Assembly (NCBI RefSeq): GCF_019649055.1
Contig: NW_026570223.1
Span: 2,728,001-2,792,000 of the forward strand
Length of the DNA stretch: 64,000 nt
From: Paramacrobiotus metropolitanus
Taxonomy: Eukaryota; Tardigrada; Eutardigrada; Parachela; Macrobiotidae
Reading direction: 5' to 3'
In this document: positions 1-12,600 of the stretch, one piece after another
Position numbering within the stretch: position 1 is the stretch's first letter
How the letters are laid out: each line of letters opens with the position of its first letter
Made by a program: the position numbers and the translations under genes
The notes under the pieces: model-generated
Database searches by the model: none
Seen by the model: only the letters and a program-made list of their open reading frames with translations
Told to the model about the DNA's origin: nothing

Positions 1-1
1 G

Positions 2-2264
2 GAAAACCGGTACAAACTGGTCCAGACGATGGTGCCTGATTTTATGGAGGAATACACAGAGAAGATTGTGTTGTGCGGAAAGTATTTGAATATTATTCGC
101 CAGTGTGGTAAGCGTTCAACATCTGTCAGTTATGTTACTTTTTTATGCGAGATTGTGATCATTACTTATTTGCATTTTGCTGGGAATTTACTATTTATAG
201 AATCGATAAGCTGAACGAATTTTCATTACCCTAGATTTTTTATGCAGTTTTGCTTGAGGCGAATTTAGCAGAAATTGCAAAATTATATGAAATTGAACTG
301 ACGCTTAATGGTTAGGTAGCATAAAACGCAACAAAAGTATGTTATTTTTTATTTTTAGGAGAAGAAATCTCGGTTGCTGATGCGTCCCCTCTAGCGTATA
401 ATCGCGATCCACGGCACCTTCAGATGCTCGTGGACGACGCCTTCACGATGGCCAGCGGACGACTACTGACGCTCATGATGGAGTCTGAAGATCTCATCAC
501 GAGATTGCGTTCAGTGAAGCACTTCTTCCTGCTGGATCACGACGACTTTATTGCGGAGTTCTTAAGCTTTGCTGCGCACGAATTAACCCTGCCGCTATCT
601 GGTCAGGTTGTCACCGTCAACAAACCATTTGTTTATTCAGCCTTTGAGGACGCTCTTCGCTACAGCACTCTCTATCACGATCCGTACAAAAAAATGATGA
701 AGTGAGTTGTATGCCGTGTTGACTGTTTCTCAAGCGACATCATGTGTGTATCTTTCAGGCCCACGTTTTCGAAATTTAACATACTACAAATTCACGCAAA
801 GGATAGGAAGAATCATAACCAAATAAGTAAGGTCGTTAGGTATATGCAGAACATAACAGCATCAGCCGAAACGGAAGGATAGATATGGAGGTGACGTTGG
901 TTTCTTTCTAGGTTCATCGTCATCATCGTCCTCCGACATACTTCTCGGTATGGATTCGTTCTCCATGAACTGCGAGATTCAGTTTCCTTTTTGTTTAATA
1001 ATTTACGACGAGGTGGGTTCGGCTGGACAAAAAAGCGACGCGCGCATTTATATCCTGCTGCTGAATAATTCCCTGTGTTTCGATTTATAGGCTAAATTCC
1101 ACTACCAAATGCTATTTAAATTGTTTTTCCGGCTGAAACTCATCGAGTATCATCTGAGTCGGTGCGGTGATTTTGCACATTTGCGGTTCTACAATCAATG
1201 GGTTAAATTTTACACCAGTATTGCTGTGTCGTAGGGTGCGGATGAATTGCAAAGATCCCATTTGTCGTCAGTACAAACCCTACTGTCTGCCCTTCGTACA
1301 CCAGATGCGCGATTTCATCAACAGTTTGCAGCAGTATTTTTCTGCCGAAGTCATTGAACCCTTGTGGCACGCGATGATGCAACAGATTCGCACGGCTAAA
1401 ACATTCGATGAAGTGTTTGTACTGCATAGGGAATTCATTAGCACATGCGCTAACGATTGCTTCCTTGGGGACCGTGACATCCTCAGTCAGCTGTACCGAC
1501 TTCTCGATGGATGTCTCAAGTTGTCTGCCGATTTAATGGTGTGTAAATTATGAACTTTGGTTATTACTTGTTGCGGATATCATTAATTTTTCGCTTTGTT
1601 TAGGTAACATTAAAGATTTATTAAGCTAGTATTTATACGGAAACATATTTCCTCAATTTTTCTGTACTTTTTCTTCTACGCTATCCGTATTTGGTTAATT
1701 CCCATTTGATCAATCTCGGATACACAATTTCACCACAATTTTCGGAAGTTCGGATACAAAATTTTACCATACAAAATTTTTTTGGATGTTTTGCCTGCAT
1801 TTGCAGCGTTTCCTTGTTATGTGAAACCTTTGATATCTGCGTATTCCAGTCGGTCAATAGCTAATTTTGTTTGATTCTAATTTTGTTCCTAGCCGTAATA
1901 AATTCTGCGCTAACAGGATCCACAATTTTTCGCCGGAGACGATTGCCTGGCCAAAATTGACAAGATGCGGGCGCGTTTCACTCATCGAATGGTCAGTCTG
2001 CTGGAGCACATGAGCAACACTTCCGAAACCCGTGAATTTGAAGGCCGACTGCTGAGCGCCATGCACCGTCTGGATTACAATATGTTCTACACGGTGAAAC
2101 TAGCTGAGCGTGTCCGCGAGAAAGCCCAGTCCAATTCACATAGCTCGCATGCATCGACAGCAGCGGGCACTCTATCATCCCATTCCTCCCGTACTTCCTC
2201 CCATCAGGCGCCCGCCAGCCGTTCAGTGGCCTCTTTGGCCATTGGAACAATCTCCAGGAATTAA
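2..2264 (+). CDS. TUBGCP2: Gamma-tubulin complex component 2 (GCP2), C-terminal part, 5' truncated by window edge
   Basis: Seven exons can be joined in frame: 2-107, 359-701, 759-826, 912-1012, 1091-1161, 1235-1538 and 1917-2264 (446 residues, then TAA). The translation follows human GCP2 closely: a GKYLNIIRQCG segment, RLRSVKHFFLLDHDDF, a YQMLFK block, then MRDFINSLQQYF, EVIEPLWHAMMQ and finally SAMHRLDYNMFY. These belong to the C-terminal GRIP2 region, which binds gamma-tubulin in the gamma-TuSC/gamma-TuRC that nucleates microtubules at centrosomes. The last ~45 residues are a Ser/Thr-rich tail unlike the vertebrate tail. The small exon 759-826 is needed for phase and matches the variable linker poorly, so it is the least certain part. 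All introns are GT-AG and most are 57-90 nt. The N-terminal GRIP1 half lies left of the window. Confidence 0.93.
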
Positions 2265-2563
2265 GCATATTCCCGAATTAGGGTCAGTTCTGTCGGCGTC
2301 GGTTGATGACAGCCGGGCTGACTGACCGGCGGATGTTGGATTTATGATCTACTTGTGCCTTTTACTAAATTAATTATAAGCGGCATGGCTGACCTTGCGT
2401 TTGCCCAGGGGCCAGCAGGAGAGCGGAGTGCATTTAATAGTGATCAGTTGATCGGTGGCACTAACACGATTAAACTGACCGGAAATGGCATGCAGCTGCG
2501 AAGCCATTTGGCCGAGAGTGGACAAGTGCATTGATTTCTCTGGGATATTGGTCACGATTTACT

Positions 2564-2569
2564 AATAAA
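2564..2569 (+). promoter_or_regulatory. Candidate polyadenylation signal AATAAA for GCP2
   Basis: A canonical AATAAA lies 300 nt downstream of the GCP2 stop codon in an AT-rich stretch. It is the first perfect hexamer I noticed on this strand after the gene. No transcript evidence is available. Confidence 0.35.
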
Positions 2570-3618
2570 ACGTCCGTGCTGTCGGTTCAGTGAAGTCGCC
2601 CTTTAAATTGTTTACATTTCATGAGAATATGATATGCACAAACAGCATAATATGCGCCGGGGCAATCGACTTGCAAATGTGCTCAAAACAGTTCCCGGCA
2701 GTATTTATCGGGCTATGCATGCTAACGGCAGTTTATGCTGCCAAATGAAGCGATAATAGGTCCAGTTTAGAACTAAGTATTCATGCTGAGGATTACCAAT
2801 ATCGCGCGATTAAAATATGAGGTTCTAAAAAGCGCGGGATGTTCTGAATGCTACCAAAAAGTAAACGTTGACCGTGTCGTTAGTAACTCCAGTAATTTCC
2901 TTTCTGCGGTTTACATAAGGAAGAGAAGACTGCTCATATAAATCACAGGAATTATGAGATCGGATGGCCTAACTCGCAAGGTTGTTTTCTTCGTGATGGG
3001 AAGATCAGCTGTTAGTTGAAAAGATTTTACAGAATACAACAGTACAGCCTGATCGCTCGCTGACACTTTCATAAAACAGTTTCAGACATACATATCACTG
3101 CAATTTTATTCCAAAAAGCAAAAATTTGGTCAAAGTACACATCTATAATAGGTCATCTACCGAAATTTCCACTGTCTAAAAAATCCACCAGAAAAAAAGC
3201 AATCCAATTTCCATTCCAAACAGCGACATCAGAGCGCCAATAACGCGCGGCAATCCGATGAAAGTAATAAGCAACTTCAACAATAAATCAGATTAGCAAA
3301 CCTCATCGTCGGCAAAAAAATTGCATTACCCCTTGAAAACAGACGACAGTCTACAACCAGCGAAAAATATCCAGAACATCTCTCTTCAACCTGTCAATCA
3401 AACTCTCAGGTTGCTGGTATACACACAAAAACCCAAAAAATCGATTAGGCATGTTAATTCTTAGTAAAAATTTCCATAAGCACCGCGCGGCTGGCAGATC
3501 TCCGGGGTCAATGCACAAGCGAACCACTTACGTAATCCAGTTTCCAGGCCCATTCACTGCACACCGCCACCCGCACACAACACACAAACAGTAGTCCCAT
3601 TCTTCTCTTCCCCCGGTG
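2570..3618. other. Intergenic / 3' UTR region between convergent GCP2 and MTSS1-like genes
   Basis: No ORF with coding character was seen. The region is AT-rich and lies between the ends of two convergent genes, so it probably holds both 3' UTRs. A TTTATT at 3105-3110 (AATAAA on the minus strand) could terminate the MTSS1-like transcript about 510 nt after its stop. Confidence 0.5.
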
Positions 3619-6600
3619 TCACTTGCGGATAAACGGCGACGAACGATCACGACACTGATCCGGATTGACTTTCCGCAAATAGAATGCACCGTTGCGAATC
3701 TGCTCAAACAGCCCATTTCGCCCGCCATCACCACCGGCATGCACCGCCACGGCCGCTCTGGGGGGACCCCCCGCTACCGGGGCCACCACACTTGCCGGTC
3801 CGTTAGTTGTGCGTACAACAGCGCCATTGGAGTGTGGCACAGCGCCGTTCGGCGGCTGTTGCTTAACCGGCGCTTTAGCCCCCTGACGTAAGCGTTCCTG
3901 TAGGGCGTTAATCATCGTGGCGTGATTGTCCGTTGGTTTGGGACGAGATTGGTCCAGAGATTTCACTGGCGGTGTCGAGTACACCGGCCCATGGAGAGGA
4001 ACATCGGCGTCCGTATCACAGATCGACTGGTGCAGACTAGGCGTACGACGGATGGGCAGGGGCGGCGGAGGAGGTCGGTTGAACGACTGCGGTACGCCAT
4101 AGATTTGCTGACTGTGGCGGCGCAGTTGGCGCTCCTGAATCATCTGCTTCCGCATCACTAGAAGAATTACAACAACAACACTCGTTAATTTTTTGACGAT
4201 CAATTTAGGGCGTGGTACTGGAATCATACTGACCTTCCGCTTGAGGGCCTTCACCGAAATACTCTGCTTTATCTTTCACACGTCGAATAGTCATGGACAC
4301 CGTCACTTGTTGGGCATCGTCCAGGCGCTTATCACCAACCGACAGATCACCAGGTTTCAGATCATTCTGACCAATCCAGCAGTCCGGCGGTGGAGGCAGA
4401 CAAGAGGTATCGTTCAGCAGATCCGAATTAGCATACACCACCGTGTCGTCCTTCAGCTGCGGATGGTTGTCGAGATTACATGATCGGCGAAATTCTGTAA
4501 AACAGAAACCATGAACTCATATCACTGATTAAAAACCTCGCGTCTACACTAAAACTGACTAAATATCAAATGATTCTGATGGACATAGTTCTGTGCAAAC
4601 AACGACACTGTATCCAGTCAGGAAGAAAAGAGCTATTACTACCATTATTCCATGTAGCGTAAATTAAGATTAACACTTCCTGCCAATGTCTATTTAATCT
4701 ACCAGTTATATGGGCTAACAAGCGTACAAATTACCATCTGGAAATCAATCTAAACATCAAACAAACAGCACATAAGCCCCAGTGCAATTACCTTTGGGCA
4801 ATACAATCTGCGCCATGGACGGAAATCCCGCTGTTGGCACGGGTGGCGGAGGCACAAAGGTTTCCTGCGTCAAGGGAGGTCGCTTATGATTTCTGGCCAC
4901 CTGTCGACAGGACGCTGCGTCCTCCCCGCGGCTTCCCATCAGATTCATCCCCCCGTTATAAGCGATGGTATGAGGTCGACCGGCATCCACCGCGTCCATA
5001 CGGTGCTCGCGCAGCACTGACCCAAATGGCGGCACCGGCGGACGACGCAGACCGGCCGCATTATCGGAATCAGACGAAGAGATGCTAGTCGGTGATGACC
5101 ATGTGCTCTTATCGCCGCCCTTCCCGCAGCCATTCTGCATCGTTGGGGTTAACAAAGAATCCTGAGCATCCTGTCAAATTATGGCTTTAATTCATACTGA
5201 AACATGTGTTGCCTTTATTCATTTAAGAACTATTCTTTCGTTCTCCTATACAGACCGAATGTCAGATTTTTATTAAGCAGTACTATAACAATCACTAAAT
5301 ACTCGTATAGCATTCCCACTGAAAAGATACGTCAACCATACGGTCAACTGTTATGCATTTCACGTTTCTAATAAGCGTCATAAGGATCGATTAAAAATTT
5401 GAATGTTATGTGCTATGTTTTTCTCCACCCGTATTGCACGAAAAGATACGGCTTTAAATGGTAATTAACAACTTGAAAACGTACTCTAGCAAATGTGCGT
5501 AAAATCGGACTACGGAATCAATCAATAAATCGGTTCCGGACCTGCAGTTACATAAACAAAATACAGGTAATTCGTGATTAATTTCGCAAAAACAGTTTAT
5601 GAGAAAGTAATTTAGGTGAAAGCATACGTGACGCTGGCGTTTCCCACGGTAGTGCGAAAGTAGCCGTTACGAAACCTAATTTTTGGAACACAGCATGCCA
5701 ATAATACTCTCAAAACGGGCAACTAATGCGAAAATCGATACCCGGCAAATCACGAAATTAACTACCACTACGACAGTTCCAGCGTACGTGAAAGACAATT
5801 TAAAAACCGTTAACCCTGTAGTTATTTGTAATTATTGACACTCAAACCGTCTGTTGAACTCGTCAGCTCAAATCAGAGTGTACAGATAGTATGTATAGAA
5901 GTAGTGTTTTCACACGGTAATTAACTTGTCTTCACCAACTAAATCAACAAAAAGAACCAAAAAAAAGTAAATTGAAAAATAATTACTATTTAATGCAGAT
6001 TTCACGAAAAATTTTAAGGGATTTTTTTCAGTAAGACTGATGTTTATTTGATCAGTTCAAAGCTGCGTACATTTACTTGTGAGCCATCGGCGTGGTTGCC
6101 ATGATTTTGGTCTGGATGAGAGATGAATCCCGAATCACCACTGGAAATACTGCTGAACCGAATGGAGCTGTAGTACTCATTCCGCACCGCCAAACTCAGC
6201 GGATGCAGTCGATTATCCGGATGCAAATCTTCCGAACGCGACACCGATGACCTCCGCTGTCTTGTGCCTCGCCGCTGCCCATTCACTTCCACACCCGCAC
6301 CCATTCCCCCTTTTCCTTCCCCTGTTCCCAGCTCCACATCGTTGTCATTTTCCACAATCGATGATGCAATGGAAGACGGGTAATAATGCTGCTCATGGCC
6401 GTTATTGTCGCTGAAACAGCGGCGATAGGCTTTGGCGGCAGAGGGGGCCGGACAGAGGGTTTTATCCTGGAGATTAATTCCGCCATACGATGACAATGAG
6501 ACGTCAGAGGAAGCATAGGAGGACGTGGAGGCATTGCTAATACTGCAGATGCTCCCGTGGCGACCGCTCAGGCTCGAGTAGGCATCGGCGTGATGGGTGG

Positions 6601-9600
6601 AAGCTGCCTCGCGAAAACTAATACCGTCATCCTGATTAGAGCTGCGCGAACTCACGGGCTCCTCTGGTAAGGGAGAATTTGGAGGGCTCTGTGCACAGTG
6701 GAGAGTATTATTACAAGCTCCGACAAGTAGCTACTAATCACATGCTTGCGCAATCTGGGTAAATTTAGTCATAATCGAATGTAGGCCGATCGCTCGCGAT
6801 CACCAAACAAATCAAACCACTTTATGCGCGGTATTCCCCATGCACGAAGACAAAAATCAATGGACCAAGTTCACAAAATGATCACACTAAAATCTTAGCT
6901 ATTTGTCTGCGTTCATATAGAAACAATAATAATCTGTAATACTAATTCAAAAATGAAGACAGCAATATGGTGCTGCAAAACCGAAAAGCTACCTACTATT
7001 CCAGAAATGCAGACTAGATAAAACGTTTCAGATATTCTCAACTATGAACGTGAAATCGCTTTGGATGATTACTTTATGAGGATAACGAGTTTTCTCCTAA
7101 ACGTATTAAAATCAAGCACTTTCTGAAGTGATAAAAACCTCAGAAACGAAATTTTCTAATGGCCAATTTTAAAAATTAATCTTTCGCAGCCGTAATCAGG
7201 AAAGCAAGGAAACGTGTTGCATTAAAACAGCCAAAACCCATGCGTAGTTACCGTGTGCTAAAATATCTTAACCCAATTTTGGTGTAATTACCATATAGTT
7301 TCCCCATTGATTAGATCCAGAACTGCAGCTGCTACTGTAGTACGTCTCATTAGCCAAATGGTCCTGTAAGAGGATGTCCGTCGTGGAAACCGTGGACGAG
7401 CACGTGGCTTTGACATCTAGGATGGCTTGCAGACTGGCAGGCGGAAGTTGGAAGGGATCAGCGGAATGCTGCATCAGTGAGTCGGTAATCTCTTCCAAAT
7501 GGACCATTTCACTCAGCATACTCAACTCTTCATCCTAAAAATCAACCGGAAACGACAAAATACATTTTAGCTGTCGTACATAAAAGCGACCAGTGCGATC
7601 ACTGGTGATAGTATTGTATTTAAGGACAGAAATTAGCCAGCATACCAAAAAAGGTTTCAGACAGGAGACAAAGAGACACAAACGCGAGCGCTCCTCAATC
7701 ATGGCTTGGCGGACGGCCTCAAACTCTTTCTCCTGTAGTTGTCGCTTCATTTCCACCAAGTCATTCCAGGCTTCCATGGCTTTACTTGAGCCGTTTCCTA
7801 CAAAGAAAAGTCCTGGCTTAACTGATGTGGCCCAATTTGTAGCGGGAGCATTGGTGGCGCTAGGCTTCCCATGTCCCGCTGTAATATCCCATACAGATAG
7901 CGCATAATTGCTCATAGCTTTGTGTAATTATCTGCCCAGCTGTTTGAATTGCACTTCCGCAAGGAGCGAAATTGTTGCAAATCGTAACATACCCCTAACC
8001 CTCTCCAATCATAACATAAACAGCGTTACGCATCGCGGGACAGGGGTTAAACTTTAAAGCGAACTGCGCAAATCATGACGACCGAAATACCACTAACTGT
8101 TAAGTAATGTGAACGCTAAAGCAATAAAATACTGTGAAAGTTTTCAAGAATATTGTGAAATAGTGTTATTATTAAAATTCTGCAAATGAATAACCCATTT
8201 CCATTAATCGTGTAATAAACTACGCAAATAAATTCAAAACCGATAATAATTCGACCAATATCAATGCATAACAGCCTCTTCACATACCTTTCTTGGCCTT
8301 CTTCTGCAGACGTATTGTGTCGGTGCTGCGCTTTTTGATTTCCTGACGCCATTTTTTGTACTCTACAAGGACAAGCCCAGGGATGGCCTTAACATTGGGG
8401 TCAAAAAGCCGGTCAGTCCAGCGCATAATGCCGCTTGGATAATCAACACGAAACAGCGATTAGTGTAAACATTAAACACCACCAACTACGTGCCTTTGGC
8501 GTGCTCTTTATCCATGTACAAGCACGTTTTCTTCCAGTCCTCCATTTTTTCCTGCAGCGGAGTGACCAAACAGTCCATCAAGGCACTAAACAAACAGCAG
8601 ACACCCGACATACAATTACCGCCATTGATACATTTGCTGAGGTCATTTCTGTCAGTTATAATATGTCGCACATGCTACCGCAGGCCGCTGACCGACGTAA
8701 TTATTATTAGCGCCACATATATACCAGAGCAATTTTCTTACAATTTTGACTCTCTTTTACCTAGTAAATGTTTTCATCTTTGCTTCGATGCTCCGCTGAC
8801 GAAGCACCATGCGTGTCAAACACTTGCCAATTTCCTTCGTTCCTCCTGTGCAAAAAATAAATTATTACAGTTTGAGAATATTAGAAACGTGGATTGTCGC
8901 TATTCCAGCGCATAGTTTACATACATATAATACAATGCAGTAATGCTATTTTCGGTGTGGTCAAGATTGTGAACCATAAGTGCCCCATGTGGAGTGGGTG
9001 CCAACGCGAGTACTAGCATACCAAAATTGCCAAGTGGACCCACTTTACTGTAGCATTCAACAACGATGCTACGGAAATGCACAACATACATCATCAAACG
9101 ACCACTCTAAAAACCTCCGCAAATATTTGACATTTTAAAGTTATGGCTCGTTTTTCCTCAAATTCCACTTCGACATCGTTTAATTCCAGCCACGACCTCC
9201 CGCGATGTCAAAACAAAAATTCAGGATTTCGAACCAAGAAATATTTCGCAAGAACATCTGAATTTTTGACTGACGATTGGCTAGGTTCAGTCTTAAGCTT
9301 TTCCTACGAGTTGACGGCAACTAGTACAACTCTTCATTTTCTCATCTGCTTATTGTATTGTATTTATTTAAATTTTACGGAAGTTTACTTGGTCAGACCC
9401 AAATATGCGTCATCAAAATACGATCAGCCGTTTACCCTCGGAATTTGTAAATGCTTCGTTTCTATAAAAACTAGAAAAGCAAACATGGATAATGATCCAA
9501 CAACATAACGCTTGTCCGTATTTACTGAGTTTAAACCGCAGAAATCAAAACCAGTTTTCTTGGCTACTTTCGACAGAAAACAAAATAAACCAAGTAAATG

Positions 9601-12600
9601 CAACGTAGTCACTGTGGTTGGCAGTTTTATTATGATACGCAACATCCATGACAAATAAACTGTCCATACTCGGACCAACCGGTGCGGTCACGCGAGAAGG
9701 GTACGAGGAAACCGTAATAACCATGAACGCATGAACGAAAACAGAATCCATCGCTTCTTTAACAAAATATTTCCAGTGCTTTTTAGGTCTAACTATGCAA
9801 ACTTTTTCAAGCTATAAACCAATACCAAATCTCCATCCGCCGCTTTCCACAAAAGTCTAGAAATTTTCTTTTTCTTTCCTGTAAAAAACTGTCAAAAAAT
9901 GACAAATTTCAGGCTGACTAGCTGCTGTAAACAGTCGTCCGAAAAATGCCGACCGTAAGGAAATCGATCTGTTAATTAAACTTGCAGTTATCCATCACAA
10001 GCTGACCCCAACTGCAGCTGGATAAGTGGCAGCGGAAAAAAATTAGGACAGCCTAAAAATTAGCACTCTTCCCCAACCGACCATATGGAAGCATTTTCCA
10101 ATCGATGCATCATTAAAGAAGTGTGACTTTCATAGCGCTTTTTTCTGACGCCTTAATAGGCGCTATATAACCAAGCGTAACTCCGAAATCGGAGGGCGAA
10201 TGAATATCGCCTTCCCACCACAACTGGTTTGTTGACAGACTGTTTGATCTCTCGTCATATCGTTTTTCTTTATTATCACATTTTCTCCAACTTCTACACG
10301 CATATAAAACGCACCCGTATCCAGTTTGACACAGATTTCTCCCTCATCATTCTCAATTTTCTCCAAACCGAACAAAAACATTACCATCCTATTAAACTGT
10401 GTAAGCCAAAGGCGTTTTGTTCGGCTCGTTTATTAGCTGCAGCGCGTCGGCTTCTGCCTTGCTCCTTTCCTACCATATGGTAAACTATTATTTGTCCAAA
10501 GCCAAAAAAAAGAGAAAATGCAGCCCAAGACGCTGCTGACCTAGAAAACACATTCACTGTTCCAAAAAATCTCCCATGCATACGACTAGGGATACGCCAC
10601 AAGGAGAGCCAGCCACAAAACTCTTCACATGCACACGCTGCTATTGTGTGTGGGCTGCCGGCCCAGTTCAATGATCGAGTCGGGAACAAAAGTTAATCGA
10701 TATGCATCTTTTCCGGCAGGGCACAGCGAAAGGGATGAAGCAGAACAATCTGCATGTAAAACCCAAGCTTTTTCTAAAAGCTTCCGATATATATCGTAAG
10801 AGAGGAAGAATAAGATGCAATTTATATTTGAGTTAATACACAATTTTGCCGCTGGTGACGCTGTACAAGTTTATCTGTACAGCCAAGCTTTCGTGATTTA
10901 CAATCTTACATTAATTATTTACGTTGTAACAGTTAATAAAAACTAAAACTAGACAAAGCTATAGCAAAAAAAAAGTTCAACTGATAATTTGTAAGCGATG
11001 AAAAAAAATCCGAACCACAGCAAAATTTAATGTCCTCTCGGGAAACCGCTTTTTACTGAGCAGTCATATTTGTAGCATAATCTTCCGGCCACTTTGCGAA
11101 ATGAAAAGCCGGTCGGATATAGAGCATCCCCTAATGTGTTTGCATCTGGAGTACAGAACCCCTTACAACATCCAGATGCATCTGTCAACGCTGAAGAAAT
11201 CCGTGAAGATGGTAATGAAACTGCCAGTCTCACGATCATACATGCCGTGCGCTGGACAATTCTAAATACTTGTTTATACAGTCGTTCAAAAGCGGTACAA
11301 GCCCGAACCAGCTTCTTGATGATATCCCATCATCAATTCGTGCTGGACCGGCCTGCTCGCCTTCCGCTCCCTTTCATACCAATCAAATACAACATTTCGC
11401 AACACTTTTATTAGCAACTACAGCTGTGGCCAGAGGAGCGGTCATGTTGGTGTTCATGGTTAATCTTAACACGCTGACCACGCCATTGCGTGGTAGATTG
11501 CTGATTAATGCCATCTGACCACACTTGAAGGGCGTTGGAAGCGGCGAAAATAAACTGAAAATAATTAAAGCTACAAACACCGGTCCTAATAGACTGCCCG
11601 CAAACCAAGCGGAAGAATAATTCTCACAATGCGACTCGGACTGCTACCATATTTCCAGCAGAGTTGAGACGAAGTGTGTGACATTTCATTGCCGGCAACC
11701 ACAACAGCACTTCGACAGCTGATTACTAGCCGAAAAATTATCAATTTTTTATTTCAGTGTAACTTTCTAGTAGGGTATAAACGCTTACAAATTATAGAAT
11801 AAAAATTCTAACGACATATCAAACCCTATACACAGCTATCAATCATCATAAAACCATTTAGCAATAACCGCGAAATTTTTCATTTGGCAAAAACCATTCT
11901 GGTCCTCAGTGGAAGCGCAAAGCGTGATGCAATTAGTACTAAAAGCGCTTCCTCAGCCATCAACGCTCTAATCTGATCACGATCTACGGTAATTCAGTGC
12001 ACGAGCGGCTAATCCGCTAGCAAAACCTTAATCCATATTCTTCGCTTTTACGTAACAATTTCCGGTCTGCAACGGTACGTAAAAGCCGTTTCTTTATCCC
12101 CAAGCATCCATTAAAAGATTTCTTTATGCTTCTTACCACAAAACATGTTCTTCAAGGCAGTGACAATAAAAAACCCACAATTTTAAACAATTTCCGGTCA
12201 AATCCCAGCCCAACGGGATTCCGTGCACTCCTGATGACCTAGTTTCGTCCAGGTACTGAGCTCTAAGAAAACTTGCACACAAGAATACCATATTGCATAA
12301 ACTGACACCTGCAAATAAATTCTCGACCGCTTTTAAATTTTCAATACTACCTAGTGCCTGTTAAAGTTGTGTTTCACAGAAAATTTTCATACATTCCTGA
12401 TCTCATTGGATCTATTTGGGTATATCTTCAAATTCACCATCCGAAAAATGCCTCACTAGAATTTTCTTCCAGTACTACCGTACTTTCATCTATAGTACTG
12501 AAGGCGCATTTAAAATGCCGACCACACATAGTGGGCCATTATGTCTTTTTACATTCTACGGGTAGCGAATTTTTCAAATAATAACTCCAAAAATCTTTTC

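Noticed and set aside
9143-9508. 121-codon plus-strand ORF inside an MTSS1 intron
   Set aside because: No recognisable domain, AT-driven composition, no splice partner; likely chance.
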